A DNA stretch of 64,000 nt from Tridacna crocea. Taxonomy: Eukaryota; Mollusca; Bivalvia; Cardiida; Cardiidae. The notes beneath the pieces were generated by a model that searched no databases, was not told where the DNA came from, and saw only the letters and a list, made by a program, of their open reading frames with translations. Positions 11,772 through 24,700 of this stretch are shown here, piece by piece. How positions within the stretch are numbered: position 1 is the first letter of the stretch; every line of letters begins with the position of its first letter. The stretch is from the NCBI GenBank assembly GCA_943736015.1, contig OX031057.1, positions 39,332,501 through 39,396,500 of the forward strand, read 5' to 3'. The translations under genes were made by a program, and so were the position numbers.

Positions 11772-11960
11772 CCGTTTACCACACAAGACTTGACCAAAAA
11801 GAGAGCATTGGCAGATGACAGTTTAATGCAACTGAACGATGGGATTTGTCTTTGATAGGGTAGAAAACAATGGGACAGGAGAAAGTGCTGGCTAATGGCA
11901 TTTTCGAAAGGCTTCATGCTCAAAAACTTGGGATTGGCCCATACAGGCGTCAGCACTTAA
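11768..11960 (+). repeat. Decayed family A MITE
   Basis: Shares TTAA at 11768. Long arm and a damaged hairpin are recognisable, the short arm barely. Confidence 0.6.
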
Positions 11961-11983
11961 ATTCAGGTTCAGAGCTGAAAGAG

Positions 11984-12212
11984 TTAACCCATTACCACAC
12001 AATCCCTACTTTTGACACCTCTGAGAAAGAAGCCTTTTGAAAACACTGTGGGAAAAGGAGAAAATGCTGGTAACCAGCATTTTCTCCTTTTCCCATGTTG
12101 TTTTCTACCCTTCCCTGAACAAATTTCAATTTTTCAATCACCCTTATTTTGTCGTCTGCAAATGCTTTCAATTTGGACCAGTCTAAACTTTTCTCGTGGG
12201 GTAAAGAGTTAA
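11984..12212 (-). mobile_element. Hairpin MITE, family A, just downstream of the gene
   Basis: Complete copy, TTAA to TTAA, 138 bp downstream of the stop codon of the SRCR-ZP gene. If the transcript extends this far it would lie in the 3' UTR; I found no canonical AATAAA in between. Confidence 0.88.
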
Positions 12213-12349
12213 GCACCTTGGAGACATTATTCGAAAGTATTGGAGAATTGGAAAAGGACACTTTGTTTATCAAAAGTAATTTATCCTTTTGCAAGAATAT
12301 TGTCGAAAGTGGTGGGATTCAAAAAGCACAAAGATTTTTTAAGAATAAA

Positions 12350-12720
12350 TTAAATCAGAATATAAAAAAATGTAAGGCACATAACAAATTGAGTCACACC
12401 AAAGAGCGAGAACATCACAACAGAACCCCTTGACAAAACATTTGCAACAACGAATCCCGGATCATCTATTACACTTTCATTATAATCTGCCGTTTGATTG
12501 GCAGATACAGGTGTTGTTGTTGTTGATGATGTTGTTGTTGTTGTTGTAGGTTTGTTGGAAAATGTAGTGGGCTGAGGCTGGGTGACATTCAAGAAAGGCT
12601 TCTGTGATGTGATTGGCCTACTAGAAGACTGGACTTGAGTTTTTGTTGATGATGATGTGAAGATGGTTCCCTGTGTGACTGCCATGTTTGTTGTGGTTCC
12701 TGTAGTCCATGTAGTAATAG
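12350..12720 (-). CDS. SRCR-ZP gene exon 11: Thr-rich stalk and hydrophobic C-terminus
   Basis: Acceptor TTTCAG at 12721, entered in phase 1, stop TAA at 12352-12350. It encodes residues 584-706: a mucin-like Thr/Ser/Pro stalk with a run [13 protein letters not shown] written by an ACA/ACC microsatellite, several N-glycosylation sequons (for example NQT, NES), and a final 25-residue hydrophobic stretch [20 protein letters not shown] ending YILI with no charged residue after it. This fits either a single-pass membrane anchor with almost no cytoplasmic tail or a GPI-anchor signal; the sequence alone does not decide. Confidence 0.88.
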
Positions 12721-15700
12721 CTGAAAGACAAAGATTGATAAAACTTAATTTCTATTGACACTGTATGAGATGACAAATTTGTTTAACTCTTTACCACACA
12801 ATCCCGACTTTTTACGACCCCGAGAAAGAAGCCTTTAGAAAAAATTGTGGGAAAAGGAGAAAATGCTGATAACCAGCATTTTCTCCTTTTCCCACAATGT
12901 TTTCTTCCCTTCACAAAACAAATTTCAGATTTTAACCCACTTTTATTTTGTTGTCTGAAAATGCTTTTAATTTGGACAAACCTAAAATTGTCGTTTGGTA
13001 AGGAGTTAAGCCATGGATTTTCTTTTCCCCATGCTTCACATATTATTATTCCCAATGCCTGCACAGCTTTTTCTGCATTGTCTGAAATATTAATCTGCCG
13101 TGCGAGAGGAAAGAATTCTGTCACTAAACTATTGTCAGAGCCCAGGCCAGATACAGGTGAAACTTGATTAACTCTTTACCAAACAACAAGTTTTTTGGAC
13201 TGGACAAAATTCAAAGCATCTGCAGATAACAAATTCAATCTTGTTAATATGATGATTTCTCACTTTGATAGGGTAGAAAATACTGTGGGAAAAGGGGGAA
13301 ATCTGGTTACCAGTTATCCTAGAGAGCTTAACTCTTTACCAAACAACAAAATTTTGGACTGGTCCAAACTGAAAGCCTTTGTAAGCAACAAAATTAATGT
13401 GACTCAAAAACTGAAGTTCCTAGTACGAAGGATAGAAAACATTGTCGGAAAAGGAGAAAATGCTGATTATGCTGATCTTTCTCAGAGCAAAACCTGGTTT
13501 TGTTTGGTAAAGGGTTAACCCTTTACAAAACAGTCCCAGATTTTAACAGCCTTTGCAGAGAAACCTTTCGAAAAAATTGTGGAAAAAGGAAAAAATGCTG
13601 GTAACCCGCATTTTTTCCTCCATGTTTTCTACTCTATGAATGACAAATTCAAACATTTGAACCACCTTTAATTTGTCTTCTGCAAAAGCTTTCAATCTGA
13701 CCCAGTCTAAAAATTTTGTTTGGTAAAGAGTTAAGTTCATTTGTACCAAGTCTGAATCCATCATCTGCAGATGATTTGAATTCGACTGAGTCTATTTGTC
13801 ATTCTATAAGGGTTACCCTTTACCACAAAATGACGACTTAAGCCCCTGAAAGAGAAACTTTTGAAAACATAGTGCGGAAAGGAGAAAATGCTGGTAACAT
13901 GCATTTTTCCTTTTTCCACAATGTTTTCTACCCAATCAAACAAAAATAATTCCATATGAGCCACATTGAAACTGTCATCTGCAAATCTTTCTATTCAGAC
14001 AGGTCTAAAATTTGATCATGCGTTAAAGGGTTAAGCAATTAAAGAGTCTAACTCATTTACATTTCAATACCAATTTCACCATCTAACATTTTACAGATCA
14101 ACTTGCAAATCATTTGTACATGAGACATGTTGGGCAGACCGCCCTATTTTGTTTACTTCAATCTATCTACATATTATAGTGGCATATTTCTGCTATGAGA
14201 TTGGAGATAGCTATCGCGATAGTTTTAGAGAGCTATCGGAATAATTTAAAGTTTCCTGAAAATTTTAATCGGGATAGCGAAAAGTTTCCTGAAAAAAAAA
14301 AAAAAAACCACACGATAAACTTAATATTTCAACCCAAAATTTCTCAATCGTGCATGAAGCTGACATTTGAGATAGAATTATCATGATAGTACTGTCTGTT
14401 TTCAATACCTATAAATAGGAAAATCATAATTTGGATAAACTCTGCAGTTTTTATTTCACAAGGTTGCAGTAAGAATTCAAACCATTTACAATTGTAGCTG
14501 AATTAAAATAAATTTTGATGTGACTAAATATGAACAGAAGTGTGTAAAAGTAAAATCACAAGGATGACTCAAAATATGTCCTACCACAAACTTAAGAACC
14601 ATTCAGGGAAAAAGAGAATTCATAAGGTTGTTGACGAAGATATCCTGAAACCGTATCTAATTACAGATACCACGAATGTCAGTTAATGGCCTAAAAGCAA
14701 AAGTTATCATGATAACTGGTGAAATTATTGCAATACATGTATTTTTATTCGAAAATGTTCATAATCTGAATAATATTTCTAGGAAACTTCTTTATCAAGA
14801 TAGTTCTCTTAACCCTTTACCACACAATGACGACTTTTAACAAGCCTGAGGAAGAAGCCTTTTGAAAACATTGTGGGAAAAGGAGAAAATGCTGGTAACC
14901 AGCATTTTCTCCTTTTCCCACAATGTTTCCTACCCTATCAAAGCAAAATTGCACCATTTTAGCAATTTTGAAATTGTCCTCTGCAAATGCTTTTAATTCT
15001 TTTAGGTCTAAAATTTTGCCATGCTGCTTTAGTTGAACCTTTTACCACACAAGGACGACTTTTAACGACCATGGGAAACAAGACTTTTTAAAAAGGAGAA
15101 AATGCTGGTAACCAGCATTTTCTCCTTTTTTCCACAAAGTTTTTTACCCTATCAAAGAAAAATTGCATCATTTGAGCCACTACGAAATTGTCGTCTGTAA
15201 ATTCTTTCAATTTGGATAGGTCTAAAATTTTGCCATGCAGTTTAAGTTTAAACGTATTTTATTGCCATTTTTGGCACATAAACATATTAAATTTTATGAC
15301 GTACAAACACAGAAAAACTAGGCAAATGGGTCTGGCCACAAGTTCTATCAACTTAGGTTCAGCCATTCCCTTAATGCAGTAATGAGTTAAATTATCGCAA
15401 TAGCTATTTTGTATTTTATGGCAGAAATATACCACCATAACATCCTTCTTTAAAATTTTGTCACCTGTTAAAGATCAACACTTTTGGTTTCACTACTTAC
15501 TATGAGGCAATCTTTCTATTTCTGGTGCAGTGACTGGTTCGTTGTAGAATAAGAGTGTGGGACTGGATACATACACTGCACGATAGCCTCTTCCAGCACT
15601 TCTCTTCTTTCTTCCTGAGGCATTTGTGGTTGAACCTTTAAACAAGAGAACAAAAGACCTGATGAACATATAAACTCATAGCAGAAACTTAACTGTTTAC

Positions 15701-18700
15701 CAACACCTCAGGAGAAAAGGCTACATACGAAAACATGGTGGGAAGTGGTGAAAATGCTGGTTACCAGCAATATTTCCTATCTTATTAAAGATATCTCCCA
15801 TCATTTCATCCAATGCTTTCAACTCCAACAAGTCTGAAATTAAATATCAGCAGCAGACAGAAAGAGAGCTGATGGACAAATGATAGACTTGTCTTTGAAA
15901 AGGTAGAAAACATTGTTGGCAGACAAGATATTATTGGGTACTTGCCAGTTCCCCTTCTCCAAAAAGGTTTTCGTAAGCCTTCTTCCTCTGGGCTTTAACT
16001 CTTAACCCTTTACCCCATAAGGCATTTTTATGGTATGTCTAATTGACCTTTAATAACAGCAATGATAAAACCGTTTCTTATGTGTATATGACACCTTTTG
16101 ATAGCATAGAAAACATTGTGACAAAAGGTGAAATTGCTCGTCACGAGCAATTTCACCTTTTGTCACAATGTTTTCCAAAGGCTCCCACAAGCAATGCGTA
16201 GAAATGAGTATCTATGGAGTAAAGGGTTAACCAAAAGACAAATTTATAGACTGGTGCAAATTGAAAGCATTTAGCAGACGACAAAATAAATGTGACTAAA
16301 AAATCGAAAATTAATATGCGAAGTGTGGAAAACATTGTGGGAAAAGGAGAAAATGCTGATTAGCAGCATTTTCTCCTTTTCCCACAATGTTTTCAAAAGG
16401 CTTCTACTTTAGGGTCGTCATTGTGTGGTAAAGGGTTAAAATGCTGAATTCTCATTAACAGCTAAAATGCTAAGTGAAAACTTAGGAGATTTAGGACCTA
16501 ATGTAGATACATGTGTCATGCTCTGTAAAAAGGGGGCTTAATGCATCTACAAAAGGTATCAGACCAACTGAGTCATGAGGTCAAATAGTCCTTAGACATG
16601 CAGAAGATTCACCAAAAGCAAAATTTTTCAACTCAGGTATTACGGGAGACCACTCCTTCCTTCATGCATAGCTTTGTCCCAATTTAAATACAATACCTGA
16701 CAACTGCATTGGGGAGATATCTCTTTGGCTCAGTGAATATGGCATTGGTCTTTTTAACCCTTTACCCCATAAGACATCTCTATGGTATCTCTAATTGACC
16801 CTAAATAACAGCAAGGATGAAGCTGTTTCTTATGTGTATATGACACCTTTTGGTAGCATAGAAAACCTTGTGGCAAAAGGTGGAATTGCTCATGACGAGC
16901 AATTTCGCCTTTTGCCACAATGTTTTCCAAAGGCTCATACAAGCAATGTGTAGAAATGAGTATCTATGGAGTAAAGGGTTAAACCTCGAAAAACGAGGTT
17001 ATTTGTCTGTCATGAGTTCAAACTTTTCGAATGTTTGTAAGACGGGTCTGCCTGTGATGGTTAATCTAGATAAATATTTTTTGAAGATGCATTGAACCCC
17101 ATTTAACTCTTTACCAAATGACAAAATTTTAAACTTGTCCAAATTGAAAGCATTTATCAGACGACAAATAAAGTGTTACTCAATAATCGAAATAAGTTTC
17201 CAGCAGGGTAGAAAACATTGTAGGAAAAGGAGAAAATGCTGGTTACCAGCATTTTCTCCTTTTCCCACAATGTTTTCAAAAGGCTTCTATTTAATCCGTT
17301 ACCACAGTCCCTACTTTTGATGCCCCTGAGAAAGAAGCCTTTTGAAAACACTATGGGAAAAGGAGAAAATGCTGGTAACCAGCATTTTCTCCTTTTCCCA
17401 CAGTGTTTTCTACCCTTCCCAGAACAAATTTCTATTTTTTAGTCACCTTTATCTTATCATCTGCAAATGCTTTCAATTTGGACTGGTCTAAAATTTTCTC
17501 GTGTGATAAAGAGTTAAGGGTTGTAAAAACCAGGGATCGTTTGGTAAAATCTTAACAGAATAAGGCTCAAATGCTTTTGAATTGAATTTGTACTCAATAT
17601 CTTTCATACCCTGCACTGTCGCTGACGTGGTTGTTGACCTAAAACAGCTTCTGTCACAATCAGAGTTTGTCTCCTCCTGTCCACAAATGAGAGCAACACA
17701 GTGAATGTGCACCTCGCCGAACTGTACAAACTTGAAGGTCCTATATCGCCAGCCAAACCATGTATCATTCAATGGAACAAGTACTGTGTCTGGGTCCTCC
17801 GCACATCTATGGAATACAGCAGGGGTCATATTTTACCAAAAATTGAAAAAAAGTGTCATAACTCTCTTAAAAACACAAAATCTTGCTCTGGACCTAATTG
17901 AAAGCACCTGCAGAAGACAAATTAACTCTTTATAAGGTGACAAAATTTTAGCCTTGTTCAATTTGAAAGCATTTTCAGACAACTCAATCTGGCTAAAATG
18001 GTGCAATGTTACTTTGATAGGGTTAAAAACATTGTGGAAAAAGAATTTGAAAATTGTCTATTGTTGTCTGCGAGTGCTTTCAATATTTTTTTCTACTTTT
18101 GTGATGGAGAAAGGCCTACATCTCGGGCTTAAATTTTTAAAACACAAAGTACCAGTGCATGCATGTATTTAATGTATGAAAAGGGGGTAAAAATGATAGC
18201 TTACTTATCTATAAATAAAGGATATCTAATTTGATCATCTCTGTTAGCTGTGGGTGTCGCTGTGCAGTTGTGAACAACCAATCGAAGTGTAGAATCTACA
18301 TCATTGAGTAATAAGGCAACGCTTAGAATCCGTCCAACTGGTAACTCCAGAGGAAACTGTGTCACAGGCGGGTTTGAAAAACCATCGCTATAAAATAATG
18401 ATAACTACACTTTAAACATGCCATGAATAAAATAAATGACAAATTTGAGCAAGCTGCTAGATATTATGTATGTAAATTAGAGGAAATTAACTCTTTACCA
18501 CACAAGAAAATTTTAGACTTGTGCAGACAACGAAATATATCGAATACTGGTTGCCAGCATTTTCTCCTTTTCCCAAAATGTTTTCAAAAGACTTCTTTCT
18601 CAGGGTCATCAAAAGTAGGCATTGTGTAGTAATGGGTTAATTAAGAAATAATCTTCCTATCATGGTTTATCATTCAATAAACCACTGTTGTGAGTTATGA

Positions 18701-21700
18701 GGCACAATAAATAATCCATGAGGGCAATAGCACCTCATAACTCACAATGTGGTTTATTGAACGATAAACCACGATAGAAAGAAGATTATTTCAATTCTAA
18801 CATGGCCAATTCTTAATGAAAGGAAAACAAGTTCAAACTTGGAGTAAACACATGGATGAAGATTATGTTCCATTGAATAACCCACTCATTGTACGACATC
18901 ACTCGATACAGAATGACTTCACTCTGCATGGATTGTCGCAGATTTTACCACACTTTCCTTACACTGTGTTTATAGAGCCGAATTTGTGTGTCATGTTAGA
19001 ATAGTCCTTAATGTACTTACAGATAAAACTGCAGACTGACAATAAATTCTCCCTCAGCAGACTGAGTCACTGTCTCCGTCAAAGGCACAATGGGCTTATT
19101 AGCAATCACTTCTCTTGGCAATATACACTCTACTTTCACCATGTAAGTGTTAGCGTAGGTTATTGTGCCACCAGCTGACGTGTATGTTGAAGCATACTTG
19201 ATAGTATTATTGTATATGATATGTGTCTCGTTTGTCTATAAAGATACAAAGTGTTCAAATGTTAACAATTATATTAGAATAGATCTTTATATCTTTCATA
19301 ACATTGACTGTTACCAAATTATTGAATTTAACCCATTACCACACAATCCCTACTTTTGACGCCCCTGAGAAAGAAGCCTTTAGTAATCATTGTGGGAAAA
19401 GGAGAAAATGCTGGTTACCAGCATTTTCTTCTTTTCCCACAATGTTTTCTACTCGTTACAAAGCAACTTTTAAATTCTCGGTCACTTTTATTTTGTTGTC
19501 TGCAAATGCTTTTAATTCGGACAAGCCTAAAATATTGTCATTTGGTAATGAATTAAGGCCCATCAATACTGAAAGCATTTACAGACAACAAATTCTACTT
19601 GGCTCAAATAGTTGGATGTTTTTGTTGGCTGCTTCGGTTGTTACAAACAGTATTAAACCTTTCCCAAACGACAAATTTTTGGACTAGACCAAATTGAAAG
19701 CATCTGCAGATGACAATTCAACTCTTGCTAAAAAGATGATTTCTGTCTACGATAGGGTAGAAAACATTGTGAGTAAAGGAGAAAAGCTGGTTACCAGCAT
19801 TTTCTCCTTTTCCAACAATGTTTTCAAAAGGCTACTTTTCCAGACCCGTAAAACCCAGGGACTGTTTGGGAAAGGTTTAAGTGATCCTGAGGATATCAGA
19901 ATTTCGGAAGAGATACTTAACTCTCTACCAAATGACATAATTTTGGCCTAGTCCAAATTGGAAACATTTGCAGAACACAAATTTATTGTTACTCAAAAAT
20001 TGAAGTTTGTTTTTAGGGCAGGTGGAAAACACTCTGGGAATAGGAGAAAAGGTTACCAGCATTTTCTCCTTTTCCGCCAATTTTCCCAGAAGGCTTCTTT
20101 CTAAGACAGACGTGAAAATCCAGAATTGTTTGGAAAAGGTTAAACTTCTGCATTTTACAGAGTGAGGTGCTCTGAATTTTCTTAACCCTTTTTCAAACAA
20201 TCCCATTTTTTAACTCTTTACAAAACAACAAAATTTTGGACTCTACCATGCAGATGACACAATAAATGTAGCTCAAATTTTAATTCCTGTCTTTGATCAG
20301 GAAGAAAACATTGCGGGAAAAGGAGAAAATGCTGGTTACTAGGTCCTACGTTTGATACCCGGAAGCTAGTGTCAACTTTAGGATTTTTTATTGGCCCATA
20401 CGTTCAGCAAGGGTACCGGTGTAGCTCCCAGGAAGCAGAATGAACAACAGATTAGTGTAAGTTGTATGAACTTGTTTCTCAATGGATGTAAAATAACTTT
20501 TTCTTAAAACTCTTTACCAAAAGACAAAATTTTAGACTTGTCCAAATTAAAAGCATTTGCAGCCAACAAACCACAGGTGACTCAAAGACTTGAAATTTGC
20601 TTTGGGAAGGGTAGTAAACATTCTGGTTACCAGCAATTTCTTCTCTTCCGACAGTGTTTTCAAAAGGGTTCTACCTCAGGGTCGTTAAAAGACGGGATTC
20701 TGTGGTAAGGAGTTAATCCTTATCCTGCTAAATCAAATTTTCAAATCGGTATTAACTCATTACCACACAATCCCTACTTTTGACGCCCCTGAAAAAGAAG
20801 ACTTTAGAAAACATTGTAGGAAAAGGAAAAAATGCTGGTAACCAGCATTTTCTCCTTTTCCCGCAATGTTTTCTACCCTTCACAAAACAAATTTATAAAT
20901 TTTTAGTCACTTTTATTTTGTTGTCTGCAAATGCTTTCAATTTGCATTTGTCTATTTGGTAATGAGTTTAAAAAAAATTTATACTATTTAAAAGTTCTAC
21001 TTTTGGGAATAATATCTCCTAATCAGACAGTGTAGATCAAAGATCAGAGTGCACATTCTGTGCATTTTGATCTTGATCTATATTGTCCACTAAAGGTCAG
21101 TAAGTAATGCTCAGCAGCCTCAGAGATAAAGGCTTCAAGGTTGTAAAATATGGAACTGTCTAACACAGAGATAACTCAAATATTTGCATATGAATTCTTT
21201 TGCTGCTGGCTTCACAATTCTAATGTTTTCTAAGTCTAAAAGTAGTTTTCCACTGCAGTTGGAACTGATTTTTCAGAACGTCAATTAGTAAATTATATAA
21301 ATCTAAGATCAGACTGCACATTCCATACAGCCTGATCTTAACCCGTTACCAAATGACAAAATTTTAAGTTTGTCGCTATCGAAAGCATTTGCAGACGACA
21401 AAATAAAAGTGACTGAAAATTTGAATTTTTTTTTTGTTTTGTGAAGGGTAGAAAAACATTGTAGGAAACGGAGAAAATGCTGGTTACCAGCATTTTCTCC
21501 TTTTCCAACAAAGTTTTCTAAAGGCTGCTTTCTCAGGGTTGTCAAAAATAGGGATTGTGTGGTAATGGATGAATGTAAACTATCCACAAAAGCTAACTTC
21601 TTTCTCGGGGGTCGTCAAAAGCTATCACCATTTGCTGTGAAGGACAGAATGAGCAATTTTCTCTACACTTACAGTTCTTGTTGTATTACACTCATCAAAT

Positions 21701-24700
21701 GGAATACCAATGGATACATCTACAGTGGAGTTACCATAAACCAAGTTACAGGGTTCACCAGAGGTAGAAGCTATGGTTAAATGTTTTCGCTCCAAATAAG
21801 GATCTGTCACTCGGCTAAAACTGGCTGTTAGCAGTCCATCTGTGCACCTTAAATCTGGTTCTGGACCTAAGATAAATTTTTATAGTTTCATTTGTTTCTG
21901 TTTTAAAAAAGAAGCCAAAATTATTCCATTATCATTTACATACAATAGAGCAGTTTATCAACCCTTTAACAAATGATAAAATTTCAGCCTGTCCAAATTG
22001 AGAGCATTTGCAGATGACAATATTAGTGTGGCTCAATGGTGCATTTTCCTGCATTTTCTCTTTTTCCTGCAGTGTTTTCTACCCTATCAAAGACAGGTAT
22101 TAATATTTGAGCTTTATTTATTATGTCATCTGCACATGCATTCAGTTTGGTAGAGTAAAAAAATTTGTTGTTTTGTAAAGAGTTATAATTTCCTCTCAGA
22201 ACAAGTAGTCCAATATGGATCTTTGACAGCTATATTATGAGGTTATTAAACATGCTTGGATACAATACTGAATTCTGTTGGATGAGTACACTGCAGAACC
22301 AGTCTAACTTTTGGACGAGGCGACAGCCGAGTCCGAAATATAGACTGGTTCTGCAGTGCACGAATCCAGTTGAAATCAGTATTGTACCTAAGCATGTTAA
22401 ATGACCTCTTTATTTCACACTTCCATATTGACTTTAAAGTAAAGGACAAGTATATGGTCATTTCAATTTGAATAATAAGAAAAAAAATCAAAACATGTCA
22501 AAACAGTGTTTTGAAGTTGCCTTTTTACAATTGACTTTGGTAGACTACTCTTCCGGTCCTATATCGATATTTGGGACTATGGCCTCGTTTTGAAAAATCC
22601 GTATTGGACTCTTGCCTCATTCTGAAAAATCCATATTGGACTCTTGCCTCATTCTGAAAAATCCGTATTGGACTCATGCCTCATTCTGAAAAATCCGTAT
22701 TGGACTCACGCCTCATTCTGAAAAATCCGTATTGGACTCACGCCTCATTCTGAAAAATCCGTATTGGACTCACGCCTCATTCTGAAAAATCCTTATTGGA
22801 CTCACGCCTCATTCTGAAAAATCTATATTGGACTCTTGCCTCATTCTGAAAAATCTGTATTGGACTCTACAGCATCTAATATGGGCTAAGATATTCTGTA
22901 CTCATGTGGTACTATTAAAGTGATTTCATTGGACGTTAAGTTGTAGGTGTGAAATAAATGTGTTTATTGATCATTTTTCTCCAAGTAAAGTCTGAATGAT
23001 TGAAAAAAAATAAAGATGAATGAACTGGAACCCAAGCTACAATTACACCAAAATTTATATTCAGTGTAGAAATAAGACTCAAAGAATTGCAAATTCTTTG
23101 TTGCTTTTGTCTAGAGTATTTCAGAAGAGTGGACAGTATAGATCAGGGATCAGACTGCCTATTTTAAGCAGCCTGATCTTGAACTTTACTGGCCACAAAG
23201 TCAACTTCAGTTATTAAAAGTCCATTAATCCTTTACCACACAATGACGATTTTTGACGAACCTTGAGAAAAAGTCTTTTGAAAACATTGTGGGTAAACGA
23301 GAAAATGCTGGTAACCAGCATTTTCTCCTTTTCCAACAAAGTTTTCTACTCTATCACAGTGAAATTGTAGCGTTTGAGCCACTTTGAAAGTGTCGTCTGC
23401 AAATGCTTTCAATTTGGATAGGTCTAAATTTTACTGTGTGGTAAAGGGTTAAGTGTGATAAAAATACTATCAGTACTTACTGATAGGAGAGTAATTTATG
23501 GGAATACATGTAACAGTTGCCATCTCGTTCCTGCCACAGCTATCCACAGCCCATGCGGACTGTGGACAAGCACTTATGTTAGTCTCTGTGCCTGCGCACT
23601 GTACACGATCTATAACCATTGGCTCAGTGATGTTTGAGGTGTCAATGTATTCACTTCCCGGAAGTGCATCTGCCGCACTGAAAATATGAAAATTTCTACT
23701 GTTTGGTGAGCGGTGGTGGATAACATATTCAACATACTTGTCTACAAATGCAAAGTTTAAAATCAATGTATCTTTTTAACCCTTCACCAAACTATCCTGA
23801 GTCTATACGACCAAAGGATAATGAGCTTTTCAAAACATTGAGGGAACAGGATAATATGCCATTAACAACCATTTTCTCCCTTTTCCTAAAATGTTTTCTA
23901 CCTTTCCAAAATTAAATATTGAAGAAACTTCTTCATCTGTCTTCTACACTTTCTTCCAATGATGACAAGCGTGGAAACACCATCTTCTCCTTTTCCCACT
24001 TTAAAACACAAAGTTTTCACGGCACCTCTTTTCACGGTCGATATTTCACCATGTAACAGGATAAATATAATTATAGTGTTAATGACCTTGAAAGAGAAGG
24101 TTTTTGAAAACAATATTCAACAGGGACAAAATTCTGGTAAACAGCATTTTTCTCTTTTTTCCAAAATGTTTAAATGTTTTCTACTCTAATATAGACAGCA
24201 CTCATAAATTTAGCTTCATGTAGTTTGCAAATGCCTTAAATTTTGTCGAGTACACTATTTTGATATTTGGTAAAAGGTTAAAAAAAAACCTGTGTTTTTA
24301 AGCAGAAGGTCTATTTGACCTTGGCTAAAGAAAGAGAGGATTTGTTCAAATAAAGTATTTGTACAGACATACTCGTAACACAACATTCGACACACAACCC
24401 TCGCATCATTGATGTCCCAGTCATTGTCACACAGACCTCCCCATATACCATTCTGGAATACCTGCACCACTCCCATACCCCTACGATTGGCTGGGCTCAA
24501 TAAACGTATGGTGGGATCTGGAACTGTACCTAATGGATGAAACAAAGAAAAAACTTTATTTACAGGCAACCTGTACAAAGAAGACGCCTCTCTTCCTAAA
24601 CCATTGTCTCTACGCTTAACTCATTATCAAATGACAAAATTTTAGCTAGGTTTATCCAAATCGAAAGCATTTGCAGACTACAAAGTAAAAGTCACTGAAA

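Larger units (their letters stand above)
14175..15439. mobile_element. TIR element with about 50-bp inverted ends, carrying two nested MITEs
   Basis: The left end (GTGGCATATTTCTGCTATG, then ATAGCTATCGCGATAG) is matched in reverse complement at 15390-15439 (GTGGTATATTTCTGCCATA, then ATAGCTATTGCGATAA). The central part is non-coding, with an AT-rich, A-homopolymer segment. Two family A MITEs are nested inside. Superfamily not identified. Confidence 0.6.

Noticed and set aside
12213..12349. Polyadenylation signal for the SRCR-ZP gene
   Set aside because: No AATAAA or ATTAAA on the minus strand in this stretch; the true 3' end may lie further downstream or use a variant signal.
17488..17829. Reading the ZP exon straight through its 3' end as one 113-codon frame
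   Set aside because: The sequence after 17610 is intron and MITE. The donor GTATGA at 17609 is the one that keeps the frame into exon 10.
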